From Alcanivorax sp. REN37 (GTDB taxonomy: Bacteria > Pseudomonadota > Gammaproteobacteria > Pseudomonadales > Alcanivoracaceae), in NCBI RefSeq assembly GCF_041102775.1, contig NZ_JBGCUO010000001.1, positions 186,001 to 250,000 on the forward strand: 64,000 bases of DNA, read 5' to 3'. Positions within the stretch are counted from its first letter, which is position 1, and each line of letters starts with the position of its first letter. Both the position numbers and the translations under genes were made by a program. Below the pieces are notes generated by a model. That model saw only the letters and a list, made by a program, of their open reading frames with translations, had not been told where the DNA came from and did not search any database. Shown here piece after piece: positions 17,425-25,878 of the stretch.

Positions 17425-19677
17425 TTAGAAGGCATAGGTGGCGCGCACGTAGTAACGGCGGCCGTCTTCGACGCTGCCGCGGGTGTCGTAATCCCACCAA
17501 GATTTGTTGGTGAGATTGTAGAGCCCGAGGTTGAAGCTCAGGCGGTCATCCACGCGCACCGTGCCGCCCAGATCCAGCATCGCCAGTGACGGACAACTGC
17601 CGCTGCCGAAACAGGCCGGTGCCGGGCGGTTGCTCATGCGCAGGGCGCTGCGCAGGCTGTGGCTGAGCCACAGGTTGACGCGCTCGGTGGCCTGCCAGTC
17701 GAGGGTGTTGACCAGTTTGTGACGCGGCGCGCCGGACAGCGGCAGGCCCTTGTCGGGGCCGCTGCGCTGCTCGGACTCCAAGTAGGTGTAGCTGGTGGTC
17801 AGGCTCCACCGGTCCACCAGTGGCGTTTGCAGCGTCAGCTCCACCCCTTCGGTGCGCGCCTTGTCGACGTTGATGCGTTCGCTCCAGATGCAGCCGTACT
17901 GGCCGGCCGCCGGTTGGCACAGCCCGGCCGGGTCCATCGGCCCGCTGCTGGGGCTGCCGTCATCCTTGAACACTTCAAAGCTGTTGGTACTGAGCTTGTC
18001 GTCGTATTCGGTGCGGAACAGGGTCAGCGAGACGTTGACGCCGCTGTCGCCTTCCCAGATGGCGCCGATTTCGTAGTTGGTGCTGGTTTCCGGTTTCAGG
18101 TCGGAATTGGCGTAGGTGTAAGACACCACGCCGGTGGTGACGTTGCTGCTCTCAGTGATCAGGCCCGGCGCCACATAGTCCGCCTGCGGTGCTTTGAAGC
18201 CGGTGGCGACGCCGCCCTTCAGCGTTAATTGCGGCATCGGGCTCCACACCAGGTAGGCGCGTGGGCTGACGTGGCTGGAGAAATCGTCCGGGTCATCGAA
18301 GCGCACGCCGAGGGTGGCACTCACATCGGGCAGCAGCCCCCATTCGTCCTCGATAAACAGCGCCTGGTTTTTCTGTTCGATCACATCGATGACGCCGCCA
18401 CCCACGGATTGCAGGTTCCAGCTGTCGACCTTGTTGCGGGTGAGCTGGGTACCGAAGGTGGTCAGGTGATTGCCCCAGCCACTCCAAGGCGCCAGGAATT
18501 TGGCATCCAGCGTCCAGTTGTCGGCCTTGATGTTGTCTTTCTCGGCGTCTTCCTTTTGAAACACCAGGTCACTGCTGCCCAGTGCCCAGCGGCCGGTGTG
18601 CGCCAGCGACCAACTGGTGCGCTCGGTGCGTTGTTCCCATAGGCTGCCCGGCGAGCGGCCGGTAACCCACGCATTCATCTCGAATTTCTCGCGGGTCGCT
18701 TCAAAGGTGAAGTCGTGATCAGGCGTCGGCGTATACCACAGCCGGCCAGTGAGGTTGCGGTTGATGCGTTCCGGCTGGCCGCGCGGCACTCGGTCCTCAT
18801 CGCGGAACTGCTCGCGGGCGCTCAGTTGCAGGCCGAGCTGATCGGCGATCAGCGGGCCGTTGAAATAAGCGCTCATGCCACGTGCGTTGCCGAACTTGGA
18901 ATCATCTTGGGCAAGGTAGTCGGCGGAGACTTCGCCGTTCCACTGCGGGCTGCCCTTTTTGGTGATCACGTTGATCACGCCGCCCATGGCATCGGCGCCG
19001 TACAAGGTCGACATCGGCCCGCGGATCACCTCAATGCGCTCGATGGCGGACGCCGGCGGCATGAAGCTCTGGCGCACGTTGTTGTTGCCGCGCCGGGCGA
19101 TGCCGTTGAGGTTCTGCCGTTTGCCGTCAATCAGGATCAGGGTGTAGCCCGGTGGCATGCCGCGCAGGCTGATATCGACGTTGCGGCCTTCGCCGTTGGT
19201 GATCGACGCGCCGGGAATGTCGCGCACCACATCGGTGAAATCGGTGACCGGGCGGCGCTGCAATTGCTCACGGGTGATCACTGAAATACTGGCTGGTGCG
19301 CGGCTCACCACCTGCTCGAAGCCGGCGGCGGTGGTGACCGTCACCGGTGCCAGTGCGGTAGTGCTGGTGGTGCTGGCGGCCGCTGCGGCCTCAAGTCGGA
19401 AACCGCCACTGGACAACGCCACCAGCCGCAGCCCAGTGCCGGCCAGCAATGCCCGCAGGCCGTCCTCGGCGTCAAAGTCGCCGCGCAGGCCAGCGCTGGC
19501 CTTGCCGGCGGTGAGACGGTCATCGGCAATCAACGTGATGCCGGTTTCGCCGGCAAAGCGGGTCAGGGTGGCGGCCAGGTCGCCGGCAGGAATGTCGTAG
19601 TGACGCGGCGCAGCTAGGGCGCCAACGGGCAGGGCCGCCAGCGCGATGCTGGTGACAAGCAAGGTCGAGCGGATCAT
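17425..19677 (-). CDS. TonB-dependent ferric-siderophore receptor with STN signalling domain
   Basis: The 750-residue product starts at the ATG at 19677, which gives a clean Sec signal peptide (IRSTLLVTSIALAALPVGALA). Next comes an STN domain (about 25-100; HYDIPAGDLAATLTRFAGE), typical of transducing receptors that signal to FecR. A TonB-box-like APVTVTT follows, then the plug (ISLRGMPPGYTLILIDGKRQ, IEVIRGPMSTLYGADAMGG) and a 22-strand barrel ending YYVRATYAF. The plug resembles FepA/PfeA/CirA-type catecholate receptors more than FecA, but the ligand is not determinable here. A nearby sigma factor and FecR gene upstream make it the surface sensor of its own operon. The 94 bases before it should hold the ECF promoter. 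Confidence 0.92.
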   Translation of the reverse strand: MIRSTLLVTSIALAALPVGALAAPRHYDIPAGDLAATLTRFAGETGITLIADDRLTAGKASAGLRGDFDAEDGLRALLAGTGLRLVALSSGGFRLEAAAAASTTSTTALAPVTVTTAAGFEQVVSRAPASISVITREQLQRRPVTDFTDVVRDIPGASITNGEGRNVDISLRGMPPGYTLILIDGKRQNLNGIARRGNNNVRQSFMPPASAIERIEVIRGPMSTLYGADAMGGVINVITKKGSPQWNGEVSADYLAQDDSKFGNARGMSAYFNGPLIADQLGLQLSAREQFRDEDRVPRGQPERINRNLTGRLWYTPTPDHDFTFEATREKFEMNAWVTGRSPGSLWEQRTERTSWSLAHTGRWALGSSDLVFQKEDAEKDNIKADNWTLDAKFLAPWSGWGNHLTTFGTQLTRNKVDSWNLQSVGGGVIDVIEQKNQALFIEDEWGLLPDVSATLGVRFDDPDDFSSHVSPRAYLVWSPMPQLTLKGGVATGFKAPQADYVAPGLITESSNVTTGVVSYTYANSDLKPETSTNYEIGAIWEGDSGVNVSLTLFRTEYDDKLSTNSFEVFKDDGSPSSGPMDPAGLCQPAAGQYGCIWSERINVDKARTEGVELTLQTPLVDRWSLTTSYTYLESEQRSGPDKGLPLSGAPRHKLVNTLDWQATERVNLWLSHSLRSALRMSNRPAPACFGSGSCPSLAMLDLGGTVRVDDRLSFNLGLYNLTNKSWWDYDTRGSVEDGRRYYVRATYAF

Positions 19678-19771
19678 GGCAAGGTCCTGAAGGTAATGAA
19701 TCAAGGCGTTCACTTCCTTCCCGAACCCGCAGCAAAAAGTGCTACCTGTTTGATGAGATTTTTTTTACCGC

Positions 19772-20731
19772 TCATGCCGCCACCAACCGCGCCCAGAACC
19801 GGGTGCGCCATTGCACGCGCAAATCGAGCGCCTCTGCCAACGCCTCCAGTGCCTGCCCGGTATGGTGCAGATCGAGGCTGGCGCTGAGTGTGCGTGTGGC
19901 CAGTTCCGGTGCGCAGTCGAGGCGGCCGTTGTGGTAGCGGCGCAGCTCGGCCAGTACTTCGCCCAGCGTCCAGTGCTGCACCACCAGTTGGCCGTGGGTC
20001 CACGCTAATGCGCTATCAGATAGCGGCAGTTCACGCAGGCCGTCAGCGCGCACCAAGTACTGGCGACCCGCGCTGAGAGGTTGCGCGCGGCCACTGCGGA
20101 ACAGTTGCGCGTCGCGATCCAGCGCCGCCACCGTCAGGCCATGGCGCTGGTGACGCAGCCAGAGGCGGCCTGCGGCCGCTGCGACCAGCTGATCCGGAGT
20201 CTGCACCATGCGGTAGTCACGTACCGTGTTGGGCACCGTGAGCAGCAGCTCACTGCCGGGGTACAGCCGCAGCGGTCGATCGGCGCGCGGCAGTGCCACT
20301 GCGCTGGCGGTGTTGAGCAGCAACCGACTGCCGTCGGCGAGCAGGTGTTCGCGCCGCTGCCCCACCGGGGTATGCAGGTCGGCCAACTGGTGACTGAGCC
20401 ACGGCGTGTGGCTGAAGGTGGCGCCGGTGAGGCCGGCGGCACCGGCCAGCAGCACCAGCGACAGCAGCCGGCGCCGCCCGGCGTCAGGTTGCTCCAGCAG
20501 CGCTTTGGCGCTGTCGTCCGGCAACGCCGCCATGGCATCCAAGTGGTCAAGCAGGTGCCAGGCGCGGCGGTGACTTTCTGCCGCCGCTAGCCAGTCCTTC
20601 AGTGCCGCCGGCGGTGCCGGGTCGCCCTGGTCCCACAGTGTTACCCGCCACGCCAGCGCCGTTTTCAACGCCGCCAGCGGCACGCCGTGGCGCTGTGCAA
20701 AGGCGGCCAGTTCGTTGCCCAGGGCGCTCAC
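19772..20731 (-). CDS. fecR: FecR-family anti-sigma/sigma regulator
   Basis: This 319-residue protein carries the family layout. An N-terminal cytoplasmic DUF4880-like helical part (about 1-75; LKDWLAAAESHRRAWHLL) binds the ECF sigma factor. One TM helix (about 88-107; LLSLVLLAGAAGLTGATF) is followed by a periplasmic FecR beta domain (VGQRREHLLADGSRLLLNTASAV) and a C-terminal STN-like part (GQALEALAEALDLRVQW) that contacts the receptor. Its start overlaps the sigma gene stop by 4 bases. It should pass the ligand-bound state of the outer-membrane receptor to the sigma factor. Ligand and exact cleavage steps cannot be seen. Confidence 0.9.
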   Translation of the reverse strand: MSALGNELAAFAQRHGVPLAALKTALAWRVTLWDQGDPAPPAALKDWLAAAESHRRAWHLLDHLDAMAALPDDSAKALLEQPDAGRRRLLSLVLLAGAAGLTGATFSHTPWLSHQLADLHTPVGQRREHLLADGSRLLLNTASAVALPRADRPLRLYPGSELLLTVPNTVRDYRMVQTPDQLVAAAAGRLWLRHQRHGLTVAALDRDAQLFRSGRAQPLSAGRQYLVRADGLRELPLSDSALAWTHGQLVVQHWTLGEVLAELRRYHNGRLDCAPELATRTLSASLDLHHTGQALEALAEALDLRVQWRTRFWARLVAA

Positions 20732-21234
20732 GCGGCCAGTGCCAGCAAACAGGCGGTGGTGGCGCGCAGCATGTCTTGGCGCACGGTGGCCACCGAGACG
20801 TCTAAGCGCGCGCTGATCTGGGCATAGGTGAGGTGTTCAAAGCGTGACAGCAGAAACACGCTGCGGGTGCGCGGTCGCAGGCGGTCCAGTGCTGCGTCAA
20901 CGCGGGTCAGGGTATCGAGCACCAGTGCCCGTTGTTCCTCGCTCGGCACACAGGCGGCGGGCAGTTGGGCCAGTGACTCCAGATAAGCCCGTTCCAGCCG
21001 CCGACGTCGGTGCAGGTCGATCACCAGCCCTTTGGCGATTTGCATCAAGAACGCCCGCGATTGCTCCGGACAGTCGCTGTCCGGCAATCGGCCACTGGTG
21101 ATCAGTCGCAGATAGGTGTCGTGCAGCAGATCGGCGGCGTCGGCACCGTCGTTAACACGACGGTGCAACCAGCCCAGCAGCCAAGGGCTGTGATCCTGGT
21201 AGAGACGATGCAGGCAGGGGGCGGCAACGGTCAC
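20728..21234 (-). CDS. fecI: FecI-type ECF RNA polymerase sigma factor
   Basis: The 168-residue product has sigma region 2 (DAADLLHDTYLRLI, about 32-45) and sigma region 4 (LTYAQISARLDVSVATVRQDMLRA, about 134-157), with no region 3, as in iron-starvation ECF factors. The start is a GTG at 21234 with a weak Shine-Dalgarno; no ATG fits the domain. A strong Fur-box palindrome lies about 35 bases upstream, so iron should repress it. It probably transcribes the TonB receptor operon downstream once FecR is signalled. Confidence 0.92.
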   Translation of the reverse strand: MTVAAPCLHRLYQDHSPWLLGWLHRRVNDGADAADLLHDTYLRLITSGRLPDSDCPEQSRAFLMQIAKGLVIDLHRRRRLERAYLESLAQLPAACVPSEEQRALVLDTLTRVDAALDRLRPRTRSVFLLSRFEHLTYAQISARLDVSVATVRQDMLRATTACLLALAA

Positions 21235-21267
21235 AGTGGCGGCAGGTCCAGAACGGGTCTTGTTATC

Positions 21268-21287
21268 AAATGAGAATAATTCTCGAA
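21268..21287 (-). promoter_or_regulatory. Fur box upstream of the FecI-type sigma gene
   Basis: The palindrome TGAGAATAATTCTCG (21271-21285) fits the 7-1-7 Fur pattern (TGATAAT-N-ATTATCA) with only small changes and sits just upstream of the sigma gene start. It should make the whole signalling unit repressible by iron-loaded Fur. Confidence 0.82.
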
Positions 21288-21327
21288 TGATAGGGCAGGG
21301 CCGCCGCCTGCTGCAAGCGCTACCGTG

Positions 21328-21783
21328 TCAGAACCAGCCGAGCCCGCGTCCGGCGCCGGCCAACAGCACCAGGAAGCCGCCAATCTCGGCAATGATCAGT
21401 GCCACCATGAAGCCGGTGATCAGCAGGTTCGGCAGTGTGGCGCGACCGAGCTTGTGCGGGCGCTCCAACTGGTTTTCGGTGTCGCCGAGGAAGCCGTGCA
21501 CCATGTAGGTCACCACCGCCATCGCAAAGAACGCCACGCTGGCGATCACCGCGGCGGTATTCACCGGTGCACTCCAAGCGGAAAGTGCGGCGAAGCGCTC
21601 GAGCAGCAGGCAGGCAAAGGCGTACATCAAACTGGTGCGGTGGGCGATGTTGACGTAGTAGTGCGCGTGGTCGCCGCCGCGCATCTGGGCGTATTTCCAC
21701 ACCCCGGTGAGCAAGCCATTAAGGAAGAACAGGCCGGTGGCGGCCAGCGCCAGGTGCTGTGCGAGAGACAGGGTCGGGGACAT
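21328..21783 (-). CDS. Uncharacterised four-helix membrane protein
   Basis: The 151-residue product from the ATG at 21783 has four predicted TM helices (LALAATGLFFLNGLLTGVWKY, an Ala/Phe-rich pair around SLMYAFACLLLERF and TAAVIASVAFFAMAVVTYMVHGF, and LLITGFMVALIIAEIGGFLVLL). The motif HAHYYVNIAHRTSLMYA between the first two helices is rich in His and Tyr and could be functional. I do not recognise a named family. Its start is 2 bases after the TetR stop, so the two are one operon and it is probably under TetR control. It may be a substrate or drug-related membrane protein, but this is a guess. Confidence 0.8.
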   Translation of the reverse strand: MSPTLSLAQHLALAATGLFFLNGLLTGVWKYAQMRGGDHAHYYVNIAHRTSLMYAFACLLLERFAALSAWSAPVNTAAVIASVAFFAMAVVTYMVHGFLGDTENQLERPHKLGRATLPNLLITGFMVALIIAEIGGFLVLLAGAGRGLGWF

Positions 21784-21785
21784 GG

Positions 21786-22352
21786 TCAGGCTCCAGGTAG
21801 GCTCAACAAAGCAGCGATGGTGTCGTGGATCTGCGCCACGGCGTCTTCTTGGGATGACGTGGGTTGCAGCAAATGGCTGATGGTCAGACGGACCGAGACC
21901 TCGATGGCCCGTGTCAGAGCTGCGGGGCTGTGGTGCTCGCCGTAGGTGGCTAAGGCCGAGGCGGTCACCGCTTGCAGCACCGGTTCCAGCACCGGGCCGG
22001 ACTCCAATGCCACCCATGGCAGCAGCGGTGAGGCTTGGCCAGCAATCAGCGCTTTGATCAGTAGATTGTCAGCGGCCGCCGCCAATGTGGTGGCGCTGGC
22101 GCTGCTGATGCCGCGCACGGCGTCGTCCGGGTGCGCACGGTGGGCAGCCAGCACCGGTTGGATGAAACGCTGCACCTCACGCATCAGCACCCGCCGGCCC
22201 AGCTGCTGGCGGTCGCCGATGGCGCGGTACACCTGCTGGCGGCTGACGCCGGCGTCGGCGGCCACTGCCGCCACCGTCATGGCGGCCCAGCCGCCGTGCT
22301 GCAAACGCGCCAGTGCGGCATCGAGAATCGGGGTTTCCAGGTCGTTGGCCAT
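21786..22352 (-). CDS. TetR-family transcriptional regulator
   Basis: The 188-residue product has an N-terminal helix-turn-helix (AALARLQHGGWAAMTVAAVAADAGVSRQQVYRAIGDRQQL, about 10-50) and an all-helical ligand-binding part, the usual TetR size. The ATG at 22352 follows GGAG by six bases; the frame extends to 22403 but that would start inside the operator. It is divergent from the nitrilase-family gene, and a palindrome in the 77-base gap is its likely operator, giving autoregulation and control of both sides. The inducer is unknown. Confidence 0.9.
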   Translation of the reverse strand: MANDLETPILDAALARLQHGGWAAMTVAAVAADAGVSRQQVYRAIGDRQQLGRRVLMREVQRFIQPVLAAHRAHPDDAVRGISSASATTLAAAADNLLIKALIAGQASPLLPWVALESGPVLEPVLQAVTASALATYGEHHSPAALTRAIEVSVRLTISHLLQPTSSQEDAVAQIHDTIAALLSLPGA

Positions 22353-22393
22353 CACAGCTCCGGTTGACAGATTGGGACCTTGGTCATCAATAT

Positions 22394-22420
22394 CCGGACA
22401 CATTATCTAAAAGTGTCCGG
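22394..22420. promoter_or_regulatory. Palindromic operator between TetR and nitrilase-family genes
   Basis: A perfect 8-base inverted repeat (CCGGACAC at 22394-22401, GTGTCCGG at 22413-22420) is separated by 11 bases containing an AT-rich TTATCT. It lies between divergent starts at 22352 and 22430, where a TetR dimer would block both promoters. Confidence 0.75.
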
Positions 22421-22429
22421 GGTGTCAGC

Positions 22430-23404
22430 ATGACAGAACAACGGGTGAAGGTGGCAGCGGTCCAGTTTGAAGGTGTGCCGGGCCGAGTGGCCGACAATCT
22501 GGAACGGCTGCAGCCGTGGGTGGCGCGGGCGGTGCAAGAGGGCGCCGAAGTGATCGCGTTGCCGGAATTCTTTGCCTCACCGCTGCCGTTCAAGCAGGTG
22601 GTGCATGACAGCGTGATGCGGGCTGATAACCCGGCGGTGGCGTTCCTGCGCGACACCGCCCGCCGCCACGGCGTCACCATCGGCGGCTCGATGCTGATCG
22701 TCGAGGGCGACAGCATCTATAACCGCTACCACTTGGTGGAGCCGGACGGCCGCATCCATCTGCACGACAAAGACCTGCCGACCATGTGGGAAGGCGCTTT
22801 CTACGGTCCCGGCGCTGACGACGGCGTGTTCGATACTGCGCTGGGCGGTGTCGGCACGGCGGTGTGCTGGGAGCTGATCCGCACCGGCACCGCCCAGCGC
22901 ATGTTGGGCCGGGTGGGGTTGGTGATGAGCGGCACCCATTGGTGGACAGTGCCGGATAACTGGGGTGGGCTCACTGCGCGCGCGCTGGCGAGGCTGGCGG
23001 CGCAGAACCGGCGCATGTCGGACCAAGCGCCGTCACAGTTCGCGCTCCATCTGGGGGTGCCGGTGGTGCAGGCGTCGCACTGCGGGCAGTTCGACACTGA
23101 CTTCATGCTGGTGCCGGGCTGGCGCAAAACGTTGCCATATCGCACCGAATTTGTCGGTGCCACGCAGATCGTCGATGCCGGCGGCCAAGTATTGGCGCGG
23201 CGCGATACCCTTGAGGGCCCAGGGCTGGTGATGGCGTCAGTGGCGTTGGGACAGCGGGCACCGGCGCAGCCGTTGCCGAACCGGTTCTGGCTGCCGCCGC
23301 TGCCGCCGTTAATGCGTGCGTATTGGCATCAGCAGAACGCGTGCGCCAAGCGCTATTACGAGCGTGAAGGGCGCGCGCGCGGACTGGCCGCTGCGGCGCG
23401 CTGA
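22430..23404 (+). CDS. Carbon-nitrogen hydrolase (nitrilase superfamily)
   Basis: The 324-residue product starts at the ATG at 22430, at VKVAAVQFEG, the standard first strand of the fold. The catalytic Glu46 (ALPEFF), Lys114 (HDKDLPT) and Cys146 (AVCWELIRT) are all present. The family hydrolyses nitriles, amides or ureido groups, or transfers acyl groups; the substrate is not clear. It is unusually rich in Trp around GTHWWTVPDNWGG, which may line the active site. Divergence from a TetR gene with a shared operator suggests induction by a small molecule. Confidence 0.88.
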   Translation: MTEQRVKVAAVQFEGVPGRVADNLERLQPWVARAVQEGAEVIALPEFFASPLPFKQVVHDSVMRADNPAVAFLRDTARRHGVTIGGSMLIVEGDSIYNRYHLVEPDGRIHLHDKDLPTMWEGAFYGPGADDGVFDTALGGVGTAVCWELIRTGTAQRMLGRVGLVMSGTHWWTVPDNWGGLTARALARLAAQNRRMSDQAPSQFALHLGVPVVQASHCGQFDTDFMLVPGWRKTLPYRTEFVGATQIVDAGGQVLARRDTLEGPGLVMASVALGQRAPAQPLPNRFWLPPLPPLMRAYWHQQNACAKRYYEREGRARGLAAAAR

Positions 23405-23406
23405 AA

Positions 23407-23688
23407 TCAGCCGGCGAAATCCGGCCGGCGGCTGGCGCCGCGCACCCGCACGCGTTTGCGGCGGCTGGTATGGCCGGTTTCGATCTCGACTTGGGTCTTG
23501 CTGGTACCGAACTGCTTGGCCAGAAAAGCGCACAGCTCGGTGTTGGCAGCGCCGTCCACCGGCGGCGCGCTGAGACGGATCTTCAGCGCGCCATCGTGTT
23601 CACCCACGACTTCGCTGCGGCTGGCGCGCGGCTGCAAATAGCAGTGCACTAGCCAGTCGTCACCGTCGCGCTGGCAGGGATGGCTCAC
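23407..23688 (-). CDS. yggU: DUF167 family protein (YggU-like)
   Basis: The 93-residue product matches the DUF167/UPF0235 family in length and in the motifs LHCYLQPRASRSEVVGEHDGALKIRLSAPPVDGAANTEL (partly quoted in pieces: PRASRSEVVG, LSAPPVDGAAN). The family is widespread and of unknown function. It overlaps the upstream yggT gene by 4 bases (ATGA), as in many proteobacteria, and ends three bases after the convergent hydrolase gene. Confidence in the family is high, in any function low. Confidence 0.9.
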   Translation of the reverse strand: MSHPCQRDGDDWLVHCYLQPRASRSEVVGEHDGALKIRLSAPPVDGAANTELCAFLAKQFGTSKTQVEIETGHTSRRKRVRVRGASRRPDFAG

Positions 23689-24230
23689 AGCGCGAACAGC
23701 ACCATCAGGAACTGCAGGCCGAGCAGCACCACCAGCGGGCTGAGGTCGAGGCCGCCCAAGTTCGGCAGCACTTTACGCACCGGGCCCAGCAGCGGTTCGG
23801 TGACCTGAGTCATGATCGCGGCGAACGGGTGGTAGGGGTCCGGTGCCACCCAGCTCAGAATCACCCGCACCAAGATCGCGAAGAAGAAGTAATTGATGAT
23901 CATCGAACCCAACGAGCGCACCGCGTACAGCACGATCGGGCCGGCCGCTTGGGCACCCAGCGGCGCGCCGCTGAGCAGAATCATCACCACCACTTTTAGC
24001 GCCACCAGCAGCAGCACGCAGGCGAGCGAGGCGAGATCGATGTTGCCGCGACTGGGCAGCAGCGCCCGCAGCGGGTTCAGCACCGGGTTGGTCAGCCGTA
24101 CCACCATCTGCGAAATGGGGTTGTAGAAGTCGGCCCGCACCGCTTGCAGGATGAAGCGGGTGAGCACAATGAAGGCATACACCTCAATGGCGGTGGTGAG
24201 CAGGAAAAACAGGGCGCCCTGCGGGTTCAT
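23685..24230 (-). CDS. yggT: YggT-family integral membrane protein
   Basis: The 181-residue product has two YggT repeats, each with two TM helices and the loop motif NPxxPLR-like (RLTNPVLNPLRALLPSRGNIDLASL and TQVTEPLLGPVRKVLPNLGGLDLSPL, quoted here as family signatures). This double-YggT size is typical. It stands between proC and the DUF167 gene, matching Pseudomonas PA0392-PA0394. A function in osmotic or cell-envelope homeostasis has been proposed for the family, but nothing here tests it. Confidence 0.92.
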   Translation of the reverse strand: MNPQGALFFLLTTAIEVYAFIVLTRFILQAVRADFYNPISQMVVRLTNPVLNPLRALLPSRGNIDLASLACVLLLVALKVVVMILLSGAPLGAQAAGPIVLYAVRSLGSMIINYFFFAILVRVILSWVAPDPYHPFAAIMTQVTEPLLGPVRKVLPNLGGLDLSPLVVLLGLQFLMVLFAL

Positions 24231-24302
24231 CGGTTACTCCGGAACAGCGCGGCCCGCCGCAGCGGGCCGATTAAAAGGTGGCTCAAGTATTGGGCCAGAA
24301 GG

Positions 24303-25112
24303 TCATTTTGCAAGCGCTTCGGAGCGGTCGCGGGCCGCGCTCAGCGCTGCGTTGACGGTGTCACGCAGGCCGCGCTGCTCGAACACGTCCAGCGCGGCGG
24401 CGGTGGTGCCGCCCGGTGACGTCACCTGCTGACGCAGCACATCCGGGCTGTTGGGGCTGGTGATTGCCAACTGCGCCGCACCCCAGGCGGTCTGCAGCAC
24501 CAACTGCTGGGCGGTGGCGCGGTCCAAGCCCAGCTCGGTACCCGCGTCGATCATCGCTTCCATCAGCAGGAAGAAGTAGGCCGGGCCGGAGCCGGATACC
24601 GCGGTGACCGCATCCAGGGCTGATTCTTGCTCGAACCAGAACGTCAGGCCGACGCTACCAAGGATCTGCACCGCCTGCTCGCGCTGGGCGGCGCTGACGC
24701 TGTCCACCGCGTACAGACCGGTGGCGCCAGCCTGCACCAAGGCCGGGGTGTTGGGCATGGCGCGCACCACCGGGTGCGGGCCGAGCCACGCCTGCAGGTT
24801 GGCCACGGTGACGCCGGCGGCGATCGAGATCACCAACACCTCGCGGCCGGCCAACTGCGGCGCCAGCGCGCGGCAGACGTCTTCCATCACCTGCGGCTTC
24901 ACCGCCATCACCAGCACATCACACTGGCTGGCGATGTCGGCGTTGTCGGTGCTGACATGCACCCGATGCTGCTGGCGCAGACCGGCCAAGCGTTCGCCGT
25001 CGAGATCGCTCATCCAGATGCGCGCCGGACGGATGCCCTTGGCAATCATGCCGCCGACCAGACTGGTGGCCATGTTGCCGGCGCCGATGAAGCCAATGCT
25101 GTACTGGGCCAT
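24303..25112 (-). CDS. proC: Pyrroline-5-carboxylate reductase
   Basis: The 269-residue product starts at the ATG at 25112, with AAGGAG upstream. It has an N-terminal Rossmann fold (GFIGAGNMATSLVGGM, residues about 6-21) for NAD(P)H and the C-terminal helical dimerisation domain with AVSGSGPAYFFLLMEAM and TSPGGTTAAALDV, the P5CR signature. It reduces pyrroline-5-carboxylate to proline in the cytosol. It lies in the yggS-proC-yggT-yggU run. A GC hairpin (24250-24269) lies between proC and yggT but no U-run follows. Confidence 0.96.
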   Translation of the reverse strand: MAQYSIGFIGAGNMATSLVGGMIAKGIRPARIWMSDLDGERLAGLRQQHRVHVSTDNADIASQCDVLVMAVKPQVMEDVCRALAPQLAGREVLVISIAAGVTVANLQAWLGPHPVVRAMPNTPALVQAGATGLYAVDSVSAAQREQAVQILGSVGLTFWFEQESALDAVTAVSGSGPAYFFLLMEAMIDAGTELGLDRATAQQLVLQTAWGAAQLAITSPNSPDVLRQQVTSPGGTTAAALDVFEQRGLRDTVNAALSAARDRSEALAK

Positions 25113-25127
25113 CAAAAGTGCTCCTTG

Positions 25128-25832
25128 TCAGGGACGGGCCGGTCGCGGCCCGAACAGTGCGGTACCGATGCGCACGAAGGTGGCGCCTTCGGCGATGGCG
25201 GTGTCGAAATCGTCGCTCATGCCCATCGACAGCGTGTCGAGGCCGGGCAATGTGGCGCCCAGTTGCTGTTGCAACCGCGCCAGCGTGGCAAAGGCGGCGC
25301 GGTTGCGGTCGTTGCTGTCGGCGCTGGGCAGTGCCATCAGGCCACGCAGGCGCAAGTGCGGCAAGGCCGCCACCTGCTGTGCCAATGCGGGCAGTTGCTC
25401 CGGGGTGACACCGCTCTTGCTGGCCTCCCGGTCCACGTTCACCTGCAGGCAGATGTTCAGCGGCGGTTGCTCGGCGCCACGTTGCTCGCTGAGGCGCTCG
25501 GCGATGCGCAACCGGTCCACCGAATGCACCCAGTGGAAGCGGCGGGCAATGTCGCGGGTTTTGTTCGACTGGATCGGGCCTATGAAGTGCCAAGTCAGTG
25601 GCAGATCCGCCAATTGTGCCTGTTTTGCCAGCGCTTCCTGCAAGTAGTTCTCGCCGAAGTCGCGCACGCCGAGGGCGGCCAGTGCCGCAATGTCGTCGGC
25701 GCTGCGGGTTTTGCTCACCGCCAGCAGTTGCACCGCATCCGGTGCCCGGCCGGCGGCCATGGCGGCGTTGCCCAGCTGCTGCTGTACCGCGTATAAGCGC
25801 TGGGCCAAAGGCAGAGCTGGGGCGTCGGGCAT
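25128..25832 (-). CDS. yggS: PLP homeostasis protein (YggS/PROSC family)
   Basis: The 234-residue product is the size of YggS. It has the fold-type III alanine-racemase-like barrel, with the PLP lysine in LLAVSKTR (near residue 36), the motif FGENYLQEAL, WHFIGPIQSNKTRDIA, and LSMGMSDDFDTAIAEGATFVRIGTALFG near the end. It binds pyridoxal phosphate and keeps vitamin B6 and amino-acid pools balanced; no enzyme activity is proven. It is followed by proC 15 bases later and diverges from pilT, as in Pseudomonas. Confidence 0.95.
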   Translation of the reverse strand: MPDAPALPLAQRLYAVQQQLGNAAMAAGRAPDAVQLLAVSKTRSADDIAALAALGVRDFGENYLQEALAKQAQLADLPLTWHFIGPIQSNKTRDIARRFHWVHSVDRLRIAERLSEQRGAEQPPLNICLQVNVDREASKSGVTPEQLPALAQQVAALPHLRLRGLMALPSADSNDRNRAAFATLARLQQQLGATLPGLDTLSMGMSDDFDTAIAEGATFVRIGTALFGPRPARP

Positions 25833-25878
25833 GATTGAACCGCTGTCGTTGACCGGGTAAGTTAGCGCCTACGAGGAA

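Noticed and set aside
22313-22429. Upstream extension of the C-N hydrolase
   Set aside because: It would overlap the TetR gene and operator; the family fold begins at the ATG at 22430.
24250-24269. Terminator between proC and yggT
   Set aside because: The GC stem is perfect but the T-run is on the wrong side for the minus-strand direction, and the genes look cotranscribed.
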